Source: Bacteroidia bacterium (GTDB taxonomy: Bacteria > Bacteroidota > Bacteroidia > UKL13-3). Taken from it: DNA of 64,000 bases. The notes beneath the pieces were generated by a model that saw only the letters and a list, made by a program, of their open reading frames with translations, made no database searches and was not told the DNA's origin. Location of the stretch: NCBI GenBank assembly GCA_020049855.1, contig JAGVLJ010000001.1, positions 62,001-126,000 on the forward strand, read 5' to 3'. The position numbers were made by a program, and so were the translations under genes. The stretch's first letter is position 1. Each line of letters begins with the position of its first letter. This document shows, piece after piece, positions 34,532 to 43,896 of the stretch.

Positions 34532-36001
34532 TTAGTGGCGCGAAGTTACTGTTTTATTCTTTCTTTCAAACAGTATGGCTAGCCCTGCAAAGGCAAGGAG
34601 CATTGCTCCGCGCAACAAGTGGCCCATGTTATCTGAAAGTTGATGAATAAGTTGCTTGTGCGCTAAAAACAGCATAAGAGCTAAGGTAGTATAACCCGCA
34701 ACTCTCCCGGTTTCGTAGGGAATCGGATAATTTTTTTGTCCCCACAAATACGAAATTAACATCATTCCGAAATAACAAATAAAAGTTGCCCAAGCAGAAC
34801 CGACATATCCGTATAAAGGAATCCACCAAATATTTAATACAATAGTAATAAATGCACCTAAAATTGAAATAATGGCGCCTTTATTTGTCTGATCGGAAAG
34901 CTTATACCATATCGATAGGTTAAAGTAAACCCCCAGACATACATTTGCCATCAAGAGAACAGGAACAACCTTTAATCCCTCCCAAAAGTTGGGACCAATG
35001 AAATACTTAAAGATATCAATATAAAGGGTAACTAACAGAAAGATAAATAGGCAAATAATAATAAAATAATTCATTACTCTGGCATACACTTTCCGATTAT
35101 CTTCACTTGCCGCCTGCGAGAAAAAAAAGGGCTCGGCAGCATACCGATATGCCTGAACAAACATCGTTATCAAAATGGAAAGTTTATAGTTTGCACCATA
35201 AATCCCAACCTGCCTCAAACCCTCGTTCATATCGGGAAGCAGGTACTTCATAATCGCGCGGTCAAGGGTTTCATTTATCATCCCGCCCAACCCAACAATA
35301 AGTAATGGTGCTCCATAGGCAAGCATTTGCTTCCATATTGTCGCGTCAAAGCCATTGTTAACCAGCTTTATTTCTTTCATCAAAAGCGGAAGTGTAAGCG
35401 CACTTGCCAACAAATTAGAAATAAAAACATACCCTACCCCAATTTGCCCCGAATAAAAAGGAAGAGATACCCCTTTTGAGTGCTGCACATACGGACATAA
35501 CAACAAAAAATAAACATTTAAAAGAATATTGATGAGGATATTGGCATTTTTAATAAGTGCAAAGCGCAAGGGTTTGCTTTGTTGCCTTAAATAAGCAAAC
35601 GGCACACTTGCCAGCGCATCCAGCGAGAGAATACCGGCAAAATAAATGATATACTCGGGGTGGTGATCATAATGAATTGCTTCGGCAATGGGTTGCGTCA
35701 ATAAACTAATCACAACAACAAATAGCAATGATGAAGCAATCAGCGAGATAAGTGCGGTAGAAAACACCTTAGTATTCTCTGGCTCTTTGTTGGCAAACCT
35801 GAAAAAAGCCGTTTCCATTCCATAGGTAAGCAACACAATAAAGAATGTTACATAGCTGTAAAATTCATTAATGGTTCCGTATTCATTAGGGTTAAATACC
35901 CTTGTTTGAAGGGGAACTAACAGATAATTTACCAAGCGCCCAAGGATATGAGACCCTCCATAAACAACGGTGTGAGAGGCTAATTTTTTTAATGCACTCA
36001 T
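34532..36001 (-). CDS. Oligosaccharide flippase (Wzx-like)
   Basis: A 489-residue protein with about 12-14 membrane helices (SHILGRLVNYLLVPLQTRVF at the start). The fold belongs to the polysaccharide-exporter branch of the MOP superfamily. It probably flips lipid-linked sugar units to the periplasm. First gene of the minus-strand envelope operon that runs to 29324. Confidence 0.88.
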   Translation of the reverse strand: MSALKKLASHTVVYGGSHILGRLVNYLLVPLQTRVFNPNEYGTINEFYSYVTFFIVLLTYGMETAFFRFANKEPENTKVFSTALISLIASSLLFVVVISLLTQPIAEAIHYDHHPEYIIYFAGILSLDALASVPFAYLRQQSKPLRFALIKNANILINILLNVYFLLLCPYVQHSKGVSLPFYSGQIGVGYVFISNLLASALTLPLLMKEIKLVNNGFDATIWKQMLAYGAPLLIVGLGGMINETLDRAIMKYLLPDMNEGLRQVGIYGANYKLSILITMFVQAYRYAAEPFFFSQAASEDNRKVYARVMNYFIIICLFIFLLVTLYIDIFKYFIGPNFWEGLKVVPVLLMANVCLGVYFNLSIWYKLSDQTNKGAIISILGAFITIVLNIWWIPLYGYVGSAWATFICYFGMMLISYLWGQKNYPIPYETGRVAGYTTLALMLFLAHKQLIHQLSDNMGHLLRGAMLLAFAGLAILFERKNKTVTSRH

Positions 36002-36179
36002 GTGAATTTAGAACAAATGTATTAGCCAATAGCTAAAAATCCCTTTTAAGTTATAAACGCTTGACCGCTTTTTAATACACGACATCTATATAATTAATTT
36101 ACACAATCCTACTGCTCAGCACATTTACTGCGACCAAACAAGCGTCTTTTTCTTCATCTTCATACGCGGCCAAACATTG

Positions 36180-36187
36180 TATATTTG
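36180..36187 (+). promoter_or_regulatory. TAnnTTTG promoter element for the TPR protein
   Basis: TATATTTG ends 9 bases before the ATG at 36197. The ORF-track TTG start at 36185 is inside it. Confidence 0.6.
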
Positions 36188-36196
36188 TATTTCATT

Positions 36197-38011
36197 ATGT
36201 TCCATCGGATTTTTGTTTTTATTTCAACCCTCCTTATAGTACTGGAGGCATCTGCACAGGGGCAAGACGAGCATCTGGCGGCACAATATTTTGCAAATGG
36301 CGAGTATGAGAAGGCCTCTGTGGTATATGAAAGGCTGTTGAGTAAAAAAACCGCTGATGTTTTTGTCTACGACAACCTGCTAAAATGTTACATAAACCTA
36401 AAATCATTTGATGAGGCTGAAAGGGTAATAAAGCGTTCACAAAAGCAAAACTACACGAACCCCTCTTTTGCCGTTGACTTGGCTTATATCGCCAAATTAA
36501 AGGGCAAAACAGACGTGTTTAGGTCGAGGTGTGAGGCTCTGATAAAAAACATGAAGGCCGATGAGGCTTTTGCAGAACAACTTTCTAAAGCTTTTCAAAA
36601 ACGTGGCGAATATGCCTATGCCGCAGAAGTATACCTGAAGTTCAGGAAATTATCAAAAGCAGAGTTAGCCTTTAGCTTGGAGTTGGCAGAACTTTTTGCT
36701 CAACAGGGCCTAGAGGTAGAGATGATTACGGAGTTCCTAAACCTGCTTTCTTATGATGACAGCCAATTAGATAACGTACAATCGTTTTTGAGCGAGTACT
36801 TTGAAGGAAAAAAAGAAGGTGTTGACCTTTTAAAAAAATCCCTTCTTAAAAAAATCGCTGACGAATCTGGTAAAATGGTCTTTCCCGAACTACTTATATG
36901 GCTATATACCGAGCAACAGCAATACGAAGCAGCATTTGTACAGTGTAAGGCTGTTGATAGAAGATTTAAACTGAACGGTAGGAGAATTTATCAGTTTGCC
37001 GAACTTGCCAAAGATATTGATATGCTTGATTTATCAGCCCGAGCCTATCAGGCTGTTATTGAACTAGGGGTTGACAAACCATTTACTATTTCGGCTAAAT
37101 ATGGTCTTCTTGAAGTGAGAAACAAAAAACTACTCTTGGGAAATTATACAAAAACCGATTTATTGGAACTTGAAGCAGAATACATAGAAAATATCAGAGA
37201 TCTTGGAGTCAACCATTTAAGTGCGAATTTTATTAAAGATTTGGCGCATCTTCAGGCGTTTTACCTTAACAAGACAGATACTGCTATTTTACTTTTAAAA
37301 GATTTAGCGTATTTGTCGGGTGTAAATTCTCAAGTAAATGCCCGCGCAAAATTAGAATTAGGGGATATTTATCTTTTTAAGGGCGAGGTTTGGGAAGCCA
37401 CGTTATTATACGAACAAGTTGATTATGATTTAAAAGAAGAGCCCCTTGGGCAAGAAGCAAAGTACAAAAATGCCCAGCTTTGTTATTTCATGGGTGATTT
37501 TGAGTGGGCTAAAGCACAACTTGATGTGTTGAAAAGTGCCACCTCACAATTAATTTCTAATAATTCCATTGAGTTGTTAATGATAATTTTGGATAATACA
37601 GGATTAGATACAACAGAAATGCCCCTTCAGTTATATGCTAAAGCCGACCTGTTTATTTACAGAAACAAGCCGGATAGCGCCTTAACGGTATTAGAAAAGT
37701 TAGAACGCCTATTTCCAGATAATGAATTAACTGATGACATCCTTTTCCAAAAGGGTAAAATTGCGCTTCTGAAAGGAAACTATGAAACAGCATGTATGTA
37801 TTTAGAGCGTGTATGGAAAAATTATCCGGATGGAATCTTGGCTGATAACGCTTTAATTACCTGTGCCCGAATATATGAAAAGCAATTAAACCTCAAGACA
37901 AAAGCTCTCGATTTGTATGATAATTTTATCAGAAATTACCCAGGTAGTTTTTTTATTTCGGAGGCGCGATCACATTATCGTTTACTAAGAGGAGATAATT
38001 TACCCCAATAA
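36197..38011 (+). CDS. Exported tetratricopeptide-repeat protein
   Basis: From the ATG at 36197 the protein has 604 residues. Signal peptide ending near ASAQG, then TPR-like helical repeats throughout (LAAQYFANGEYEKASVVYERL, GNYETACMYLERVWKNYPDG). Divergent to wzx and convergent with pheS. It is possibly one of the TPR proteins that act in envelope assembly; no more specific clue is present. Confidence 0.82.
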   Translation: MFHRIFVFISTLLIVLEASAQGQDEHLAAQYFANGEYEKASVVYERLLSKKTADVFVYDNLLKCYINLKSFDEAERVIKRSQKQNYTNPSFAVDLAYIAKLKGKTDVFRSRCEALIKNMKADEAFAEQLSKAFQKRGEYAYAAEVYLKFRKLSKAELAFSLELAELFAQQGLEVEMITEFLNLLSYDDSQLDNVQSFLSEYFEGKKEGVDLLKKSLLKKIADESGKMVFPELLIWLYTEQQQYEAAFVQCKAVDRRFKLNGRRIYQFAELAKDIDMLDLSARAYQAVIELGVDKPFTISAKYGLLEVRNKKLLLGNYTKTDLLELEAEYIENIRDLGVNHLSANFIKDLAHLQAFYLNKTDTAILLLKDLAYLSGVNSQVNARAKLELGDIYLFKGEVWEATLLYEQVDYDLKEEPLGQEAKYKNAQLCYFMGDFEWAKAQLDVLKSATSQLISNNSIELLMIILDNTGLDTTEMPLQLYAKADLFIYRNKPDSALTVLEKLERLFPDNELTDDILFQKGKIALLKGNYETACMYLERVWKNYPDGILADNALITCARIYEKQLNLKTKALDLYDNFIRNYPGSFFISEARSHYRLLRGDNLPQ

Positions 38012-38013
38012 GG

Positions 38014-39030
38014 TTAGCTTATTGTATTAAACTGATTAAGAAATCTTAAATCATTTTCAAAATAGATTCGTAAATCCTTCACATCATATTTTAACATTGC
38101 CACCCGTTCTACCCCTAAGCCAAAAGCATATCCGTTGTATTTTTCTGAATCAATACCACAATTAGTTAAAACTTCTGGATCAACCATGCCACAACCAAGT
38201 ATTTCTACCCAACCGCTGTGTTTACATACATTACAACCCACTCCAGCACATATCCTGCAGTTAATATCCATCTCAGCACTTGGTTCGGTAAACGGAAAAT
38301 AACTTGGCCTGAACCTTATTTTCACTGTTTCGCCAAAAAGCTCTTTTACAAAATAATATAACGTTTGCTTTAAATCGGCAAATGATACATTTTCATCAAT
38401 ATATAAACCTTCTATTTGATGAAAAAAGCAATTCGCCCTAGCTGAAATAGCCTCATTTCTATAAACCCTTCCAGGCATAATCACTCGCATTGGCGGCTTA
38501 TTTTTTTCCATGTACCTTACCTGAACAGAGGAAGTGTGCGTTCTTAAAGCAATATCTTTATCAATAAAAAAAGTATCCTGCATGTCTCTGGCAGGATGAT
38601 TATCAGGGAAGTTAAGTGCAGAGAAATTATGCCAGTCGTCTTCAATCTCCGGACCATCAGTAATTGCAAATCCAAATTTTCTGAATATACCAATAAGTTC
38701 TTCTTGTATTAATGTTAACGGATGTTTGGTTCCTATATTAATTGAAATTCCAGGTAAAGTTAAATCCGTATCCTCTCTTAACCCGCTAATAAGTAAATCA
38801 AACTGTGCTTTGTAATACTCGTAAGTGTTTTGTAAAATATTTTTTAACTCATTTATTGGTTTTCCTAACTCTTTTTTTTGGTCAGGTTTCGCTGTTTTTA
38901 ACCAATCAAAAAAATCTGACAACTTCCCTTTTTTGCTAAGATATTTTATTCTAAAATTTTCCAACTGCTCCACGTTGGTTATCTCAATTTTTTCAATCTC
39001 TTTCCTTACATTATTTATTTCTTCTATCAT
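38014..39030 (-). CDS. pheS: Phenylalanyl-tRNA synthetase alpha subunit
   Basis: A 338-residue class II synthetase catalytic subunit: N-terminal coiled coil, motif 2 region PGRVYRNEAISARANCFFHQIEGL, and motif 3 GLGVERVAMLKYDV. The DWHNFSALNFPDNHPARDMQDTF stretch is typical of PheS. With PheT, not in this window, it charges tRNA(Phe). Normal length and no odd residues noticed. Confidence 0.96.
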   Translation of the reverse strand: MIEEINNVRKEIEKIEITNVEQLENFRIKYLSKKGKLSDFFDWLKTAKPDQKKELGKPINELKNILQNTYEYYKAQFDLLISGLREDTDLTLPGISINIGTKHPLTLIQEELIGIFRKFGFAITDGPEIEDDWHNFSALNFPDNHPARDMQDTFFIDKDIALRTHTSSVQVRYMEKNKPPMRVIMPGRVYRNEAISARANCFFHQIEGLYIDENVSFADLKQTLYYFVKELFGETVKIRFRPSYFPFTEPSAEMDINCRICAGVGCNVCKHSGWVEILGCGMVDPEVLTNCGIDSEKYNGYAFGLGVERVAMLKYDVKDLRIYFENDLRFLNQFNTIS

Positions 39031-39442
39031 GTTAAAATTTTAGCTTTCAAAAATAAGTATTAAAAAAATAAACTTTAAAATTATATGTTAAGCACTAATT
39101 AATAAAAGATTTTAAAATTATATTAATAATATATAAGGATGTGTTTTTAGGGGATAACTAATTTCGTTTTCATAGTGTATTTCGTTGTTTGTTTTTAATC
39201 AACAGAGTTCACACATAAATAGATAATGATTATCAATCGAAAAACTATTTAATACACAATGTGTAAAAGTAAATCAACATCACAATGTTTAATAGTTATA
39301 AAAAAAAATAATGTTAAATATCTGTTTAAAAGTGTCGACATATTAAAAGTTATCATTTGTTTAATTAATTACTGGCTGCGAGTTTAGTTAAACACCGTGG
39401 TTACTCACAATAAATACACACATAAACTAATAGCAATAATAC
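39031..39442 (+). other. 412-bp AT-rich gene-free stretch, candidate replication origin
   Basis: No ORF is supported here. The sequence is much more AT-rich than adjacent genes, with runs such as TATTAATAATATATAAGG. One perfect DnaA-box match (TTWTNCACA) is present as TTTTACACA on the minus strand at 39260-39268, facing the near-match TAATACACA. A further 8/9 match, TTACTCACA, lies near 39399. A parS site is 4.4 kb away next to mnmG. dnaA is not nearby and the flanking genes run in the same direction. A long promoter region for pheS is the simple alternative. Confidence 0.3.
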
Positions 39443-41020
39443 TCACTTAAAACTTTCTATATCAACAAGGTTGTTATCTAAATCCCAATCCGCCTTTACA
39501 TGAAAGGTTGTTGACAAAAAAACTATCCTTTCAGGCTGTTGTCCTGTAATAATATCACCACCATCCCAAATTCCGTTTTTATTAGTATCAAAAACTATTT
39601 TAAGACGGTAAACACCAGGTAAAATTTCTTTTAATCTTATCACTCCTTCAGACGATGATATTATTTCCTTATAAACTGCATTTTTTTCAGACAGTAACGA
39701 TATAATTAGCGGTAATTTTTTCGGGTTAATTAAGTTAAGCCCTATGGTACCAAAATCTTCTGGTTTTTTAGCAATAAGGTATGTAACATTTTTTGGTGAA
39801 GGTGTCTGAAAAATATCGATAAATGCCCCATGCCCCAAACCAAGTATATAGGTACCGGAGGATAGTTTTTTATCTGGAATAATAAAAAACGTAAAACTAT
39901 CATGTGTAATTAGTTTAAAAGAAACTTGTAGGGAATCTTGTTTTATGGTAATAGAATCTTTTTTTACCATTACTGCCGGGTTTGATAAATATATACATAT
40001 AGTATCTTCTTTTTGAGCTATACTAACCACCTGCTGGGGGAAACTATTTTCAATATTGTTAAATGAGGGTATACTAATGGTTTTATTAGGATATTTTACC
40101 TCAATAGAATCTGAAAATATTGTAGTGGAAGAGAACAAAAAAAGAGTATCAAAATCCGCACGGTTAGCCCATCTATAAAGGTATTTTGATTTTATTAATG
40201 GGACATAGGTGTTTTTATAAAAAACCAAACCACACGCACCTTTCCCAATATAGACAGTATCTATAATCGAATTGGCGGCATACAGTGGTTTAGTAAATGC
40301 AAAAAGACTCATCTTCCTACTGCTATCAATAACTTCAAGAGCAGTATTTGAGAAGGCAAATAATTCGCCTTTGTCAGCCACGCCATTACTGTTTTCATCT
40401 TTAAAACCGGCAATATAGTAGTGTCCCGGCTTAACGTGGTTTATTTTAAAAACCCCATCGGCAATAGATTTTGTATAAAAAAGAGGCCTTTCCTTTTCAA
40501 CACACGAATCGCAAAGTTTGTTATATAAACCAATGGTAAAATCAGCAATCGGCTGCTTAGTAAAAGAATTGGTTATCATTCCACCCACAAAAAGGGTATC
40601 AATAAAACTTCCCGTTGAAAAGGCGTAATTATATTCAATGGTCTTATTTGATTCATTTAAGTCAGCAATGGAACTACCAAAATTGATAGTATAAGTGGTA
40701 TTTGCTAAAAGGGTTTCACTTTTATCTAAGGAAATATGAACACACTTTCCCGATACGCTAATGCTTGGCTTCTTCTTAAGCGGTGGAGATATAGATATAT
40801 TTTTCTCCGATTCAGATATTGAAATGTACTCATTAAAACAGATTTCTATGTGTTTTGGAGAGAAATAAACACTGCCATTTGGAGGAGTTTCTTTTTGAAC
40901 CGTTGGAGCAAGTTTGTCCACAGGCCCTCCAGTTGGCGCAACAATATTTGCACAAGAATATAACAATAAAAACGAGGATAAAATAAATAATAGGCATATT
41001 GATTGTTTATTTATCTGCAT
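39443..41020 (-). CDS. Lipoprotein with SbsA-like Ig domain
   Basis: A 525-residue protein with a lipobox (LLLYSC). The Ig-like domain at about 37-135 reads PPNGSVYFSPKHIEICFNEYIS and TTYTINFGSSIADLNESN. Several beta-rich domains follow, one with the EF-like DENSNGVADKGELF and a late one with DTNKNGIWDGGDI, calcium-loop motifs common in surface proteins. Function unknown. Overlaps the methyltransferase gene by 14 bases. Confidence 0.8.
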   Translation of the reverse strand: MQINKQSICLLFILSSFLLLYSCANIVAPTGGPVDKLAPTVQKETPPNGSVYFSPKHIEICFNEYISISESEKNISISPPLKKKPSISVSGKCVHISLDKSETLLANTTYTINFGSSIADLNESNKTIEYNYAFSTGSFIDTLFVGGMITNSFTKQPIADFTIGLYNKLCDSCVEKERPLFYTKSIADGVFKINHVKPGHYYIAGFKDENSNGVADKGELFAFSNTALEVIDSSRKMSLFAFTKPLYAANSIIDTVYIGKGACGLVFYKNTYVPLIKSKYLYRWANRADFDTLFLFSSTTIFSDSIEVKYPNKTISIPSFNNIENSFPQQVVSIAQKEDTICIYLSNPAVMVKKDSITIKQDSLQVSFKLITHDSFTFFIIPDKKLSSGTYILGLGHGAFIDIFQTPSPKNVTYLIAKKPEDFGTIGLNLINPKKLPLIISLLSEKNAVYKEIISSSEGVIRLKEILPGVYRLKIVFDTNKNGIWDGGDIITGQQPERIVFLSTTFHVKADWDLDNNLVDIESFK

Positions 41021-41900
41021 GTTTTACAATATATAGAACACTTGAATAGTTTCTTTTTTTGCGCGCTTTCCAATTTGAAATTTGCCCGATAATCATTGCT
41101 CTTAAAAATCGGAATCGAGATTTTTTATGTATTTCACTTCTCCAGGAAATATAATATGAATCGAAGATCATAGGCAACCTTTCTACTATTTCCAATCCAT
41201 TTCTTTCAAGTAACATCTCAATTGATTTGTGATTAAAGTGGTAAAGGTGTCTTGGCACATCGTAGCCGTCCCAAAACGAGTTATAGTATTTGGCATCATA
41301 GCTATCGGAGTTTGGAACAGCAACAAATATAAGACCATCAGGTTTCAATACTCGGGTCATATCCTTTAGCCACTCCTGAGGGTTATGAAAGTGCTCAAGT
41401 ACATGCCATAGCGTGATTGCCGAAAAGGTATTGTCAGGAAAATTTTTTATAGCCTCCTCCTTGTGCACGGTGATGCCAAAATGGTCTTTTGCATGTTTCC
41501 TTGCCTCCTCCGAAACATCTAAACCCTCCACTATCCAGCCTCCATTTTGGGCAGTGTTCAAAAAGTAACCCAAGCCACAACCAATGTCCAAAAGGATATC
41601 TTTTTTGTTTAGTCGTTTATTTATTTTATTTATTTTATTTTTCTGACTAATGAAACGAATGATATTATAAAGCACATAGATAGCTCCACTTTTTGTGTTG
41701 GCGTGGGAAATATAATTATTGGTTTGGTAGTATGCGGAAATATGTTCCCTATCGGGCCTTGGGTTTGTGAAAAGCAGAGTACAGTTGATGCAACGTTCCA
41801 AGGTAAACACATGTTGGGTTGCTACAAAATCTTTGCAGGTTCTTTCTCTTATAAAATACTTTCCGCCACAAACCGGACATCTGGATAAAAATTCATTCAT
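41007..41900 (-). CDS. SAM-dependent class I methyltransferase with N-terminal zinc-binding cysteines
   Basis: From the ATG at 41900 the protein has 297 residues. Four cysteines near the start (CPVCGG and CINC) look like a zinc ribbon. The SAM site is LLDIGCGLGYFL, with HVLEHFHNP after it. The target is unknown; such proteins often act on sugars or small molecules. A TACTTTTG element 8 bases upstream supports the start. The ORF-track extension reads into the mnmG 3' end and is excluded. Confidence 0.83.
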   Translation of the reverse strand: MNEFLSRCPVCGGKYFIRERTCKDFVATQHVFTLERCINCTLLFTNPRPDREHISAYYQTNNYISHANTKSGAIYVLYNIIRFISQKNKINKINKRLNKKDILLDIGCGLGYFLNTAQNGGWIVEGLDVSEEARKHAKDHFGITVHKEEAIKNFPDNTFSAITLWHVLEHFHNPQEWLKDMTRVLKPDGLIFVAVPNSDSYDAKYYNSFWDGYDVPRHLYHFNHKSIEMLLERNGLEIVERLPMIFDSYYISWRSEIHKKSRFRFLRAMIIGQISNWKARKKRNYSSVLYIVKHADK

Positions 41901-41907
41901 TTCGACA

Positions 41908-41915
41908 CAAAAGTA
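41908..41915 (-). promoter_or_regulatory. TAnnTTTG promoter element for the methyltransferase
   Basis: TACTTTTG on the minus strand, in the short gap between mnmG and the methyltransferase ATG. Confidence 0.55.
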
Positions 41916-41922
41916 ATAAATT

Positions 41923-43785
41923 CTATCGCCCGAATTGCACCAATAGAATAGAGATATCCGAAGGAGACACCCCACTGATTCTGGAGGCTTGTCCAATTGT
42001 GGCGGGTTTAATCTTTGTGAGTTTTTCCCGGGCTTCTGCAGATAGGGAGGTTAGTTTGTGAAAATCAACGTCTGTTGATATACGAACATTTTCAAGACGA
42101 TTAATCTTATCAGCAAGATCTTTTTCTCTTGTTATATACCCATCATATTTAACTAAAATTTCAGCACTAAGAAGCTCCTCTCGGTTGTATATAGCCAGTT
42201 CTTTTGCGATAAAGTCAACTTTTTGAATCAGGTAATCTAAGTTTATCCTGGGTCTTAAAAGCAACGAAGACAATTTTACCTGTTGGTTAATAGAAGAACT
42301 ATCTACATCTGACAGCACAGGATTAGCCGCATTTGGAGTTATCCCAGTTTTGTGAAGATACCGGATAATAGATTTAATATTTGCTTCTTTACTTTCTACT
42401 TTGACAAGCCGGCTGTTATCTGCTAGGCCAATTTTGTAAGCTAGTTTTGTAAGCCTAATGTCCGCATTATCTTGGCGGAGTAAAATTCTGTATTCCGCCC
42501 GTGATGTAAACATCCTATAGGGTTCTTCTGTGCCCTTGTTGATTAAATCATCAATCAAAACACCTATGTAAGCCTCGGACCGTTTAAGAATGAATGGTTT
42601 TTGTTCTCGTAGCTTAAGATGAGCGTTAATTCCAGCCATTAACCCCTGACAAGCGGCTTCTTCATATCCTGTCGTTCCATTAATTTGGCCTGCAAAATAT
42701 AAATTCTCAAACATGTGGGTTTCAAGGGTATTCTTTAATTGCGTTGGTGGGAAGTAATCATATTCTATGGCATAACCAGGCCTGAACATTTTTGCATTCT
42801 CAAACCCGGGAATTAGGCTTAGTGCTTTCATTTGTATATGGTCAGGAAGAGAGGTGGAGAAACCGTTCAGATATGTTTCACAAGTTGACCAACCTTCAGG
42901 TTCTACAAAAATTTGGTGTCGATCTCTTTCGGCAAAGCGGTTTATTTTGTCTTCTATGGAGGGGCAATACCTCGGACCCAAACCACGTATTCGACCTGAG
43001 TACATAGGAGATTCATCGAAACCTGTTCTTAGCACTGCATGTACTTTTTCATTTGTGTATGTTATCCAGCAAGATAGCTGGTTTTTAGGTAGTTGTGTTT
43101 TTTTGAAAGAAAAACCGGAAGGGATCTCATCTCCTTTTTGTTCTTCCATTTTAGTATAATCTATGCTTCTTCCATCAATTCTTGGTGGAGTTCCCGTTTT
43201 CATTCGCCCCGATTGAAACCCCAATGAAACAAGCTGTTCTGTAATACCCGATGAGGCCGGATCCCCCATTCTGCCCCCCCCAAATTGCTTTTGGCCTATA
43301 TGAATAATGCCATTTAGGAACGTTCCATTGGTTAGCACAATTGCCTTCGACTTAAAGGTTATTCCTAGACCTGTGATAACCCCAGCTATTATACCTTTTT
43401 CTATAATTATCTGTTTGACGGAATCCTGCCAAAAATCAATATTTGAACATCCTTCTAGGTATCCTCTCCATAGTGCAGAAAACAACGATCGATCGTTTTG
43501 GCTTCTTGGACTCCACATTGCCGCGCCTTTTGACCGATTGAGCATTCGAAACTGTACCATGCTTTGATCTGAGACTATTCCAGACAAGCCACCAATTGCA
43601 TCTATTTCTCTAATTATTTGGCCCTTAGCTATTCCACCCATAGCTGGATTACATGACATTTGCGCTATTTTGCCCATATCCATTGTAATTAGCAACACCC
43701 TAGAGCCTAGCGTTGCCGCAGCATGAGCCGCTTCGCAACCTGCATGTCCTGCACCTACAATTATTATGTCATAAAATTTACACAT
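41923..43785 (-). CDS. mnmG: tRNA uridine 5-carboxymethylaminomethyl modification enzyme subunit
   Basis: A 620-residue FAD protein (GidA). The dinucleotide-binding motif DIIIVGAGHAGCEAAHAAA begins at residue 6, followed by MSCNPAMGGIAKGQ and the C-terminal helical domain ending in RISGVSPSDISILLV. With MnmE it modifies wobble uridine in several tRNAs. I chose the ATG at 43785. The upstream GTG (MFHVKH) is created by a parS site and would lie at or before the transcription start predicted from TACCTTTG at 43812-43819. Confidence 0.94.
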   Translation of the reverse strand: MCKFYDIIIVGAGHAGCEAAHAAATLGSRVLLITMDMGKIAQMSCNPAMGGIAKGQIIREIDAIGGLSGIVSDQSMVQFRMLNRSKGAAMWSPRSQNDRSLFSALWRGYLEGCSNIDFWQDSVKQIIIEKGIIAGVITGLGITFKSKAIVLTNGTFLNGIIHIGQKQFGGGRMGDPASSGITEQLVSLGFQSGRMKTGTPPRIDGRSIDYTKMEEQKGDEIPSGFSFKKTQLPKNQLSCWITYTNEKVHAVLRTGFDESPMYSGRIRGLGPRYCPSIEDKINRFAERDRHQIFVEPEGWSTCETYLNGFSTSLPDHIQMKALSLIPGFENAKMFRPGYAIEYDYFPPTQLKNTLETHMFENLYFAGQINGTTGYEEAACQGLMAGINAHLKLREQKPFILKRSEAYIGVLIDDLINKGTEEPYRMFTSRAEYRILLRQDNADIRLTKLAYKIGLADNSRLVKVESKEANIKSIIRYLHKTGITPNAANPVLSDVDSSSINQQVKLSSLLLRPRINLDYLIQKVDFIAKELAIYNREELLSAEILVKYDGYITREKDLADKINRLENVRISTDVDFHKLTSLSAEAREKLTKIKPATIGQASRISGVSPSDISILLVQFGR

Positions 43786-43792
43786 GTGTCTA

Positions 43793-43808
43793 TGTTTCAC
43801 GTGAAACA
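43793..43808. promoter_or_regulatory. parS centromere-like site
   Basis: TGTTTCACGTGAAACA, a perfect 16-bp match to the bacterial parS consensus bound by ParB (Spo0J). parS sites mark the origin-proximal region of chromosomes and often lie at gidA/mnmG. Here the site covers the predicted mnmG transcription start and 5' leader. Confidence 0.9.
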
Positions 43809-43811
43809 CAG

Positions 43812-43819
43812 CAAAGGTA
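43812..43819 (-). promoter_or_regulatory. TAnnTTTG promoter element for mnmG
   Basis: TACCTTTG on the minus strand. The expected start is near 43807, inside the parS site, so ParB binding could affect mnmG transcription. Confidence 0.6.
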
Positions 43820-43843
43820 AGAAATTTTTGTAGGGTTTATCGC

Positions 43844-43883
43844 AAACAAAAAAGGCGTTCCACGTGGAACGCCTTTTTTGTTT
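43844..43883. terminator. 40-bp perfect palindrome: bidirectional terminator with a parS-like centre
   Basis: Two 20-base arms are exact reverse complements with no spacer. The stem GGCGTTCC…GGAACGCC is flanked by A6 and T6 runs on the two sides, so it ends transcription in either direction. It lies just after the gliding-motility-domain gene. The central CGTTCCACGTGGAACG differs from the parS variant TGTTCCACGTGGAACA only at the two outer bases. Confidence 0.8.
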
Positions 43884-43896
43884 TGGGGTATTATTG

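Noticed and set aside
41615-41645. Short TTTA/TTTAT tandem repeat in the methyltransferase gene
   Set aside because: Encodes a Lys/Ile/Asn-rich loop in frame (NKINKINKR). It looks like ordinary AT-rich coding sequence, although slippage is conceivable.
43785-43809. GTG start giving MnmG the N-terminus MFHVKH
   Set aside because: The codons are the parS site, and the promoter element places the transcript start at or after this GTG. The ATG at 43785 fits better.
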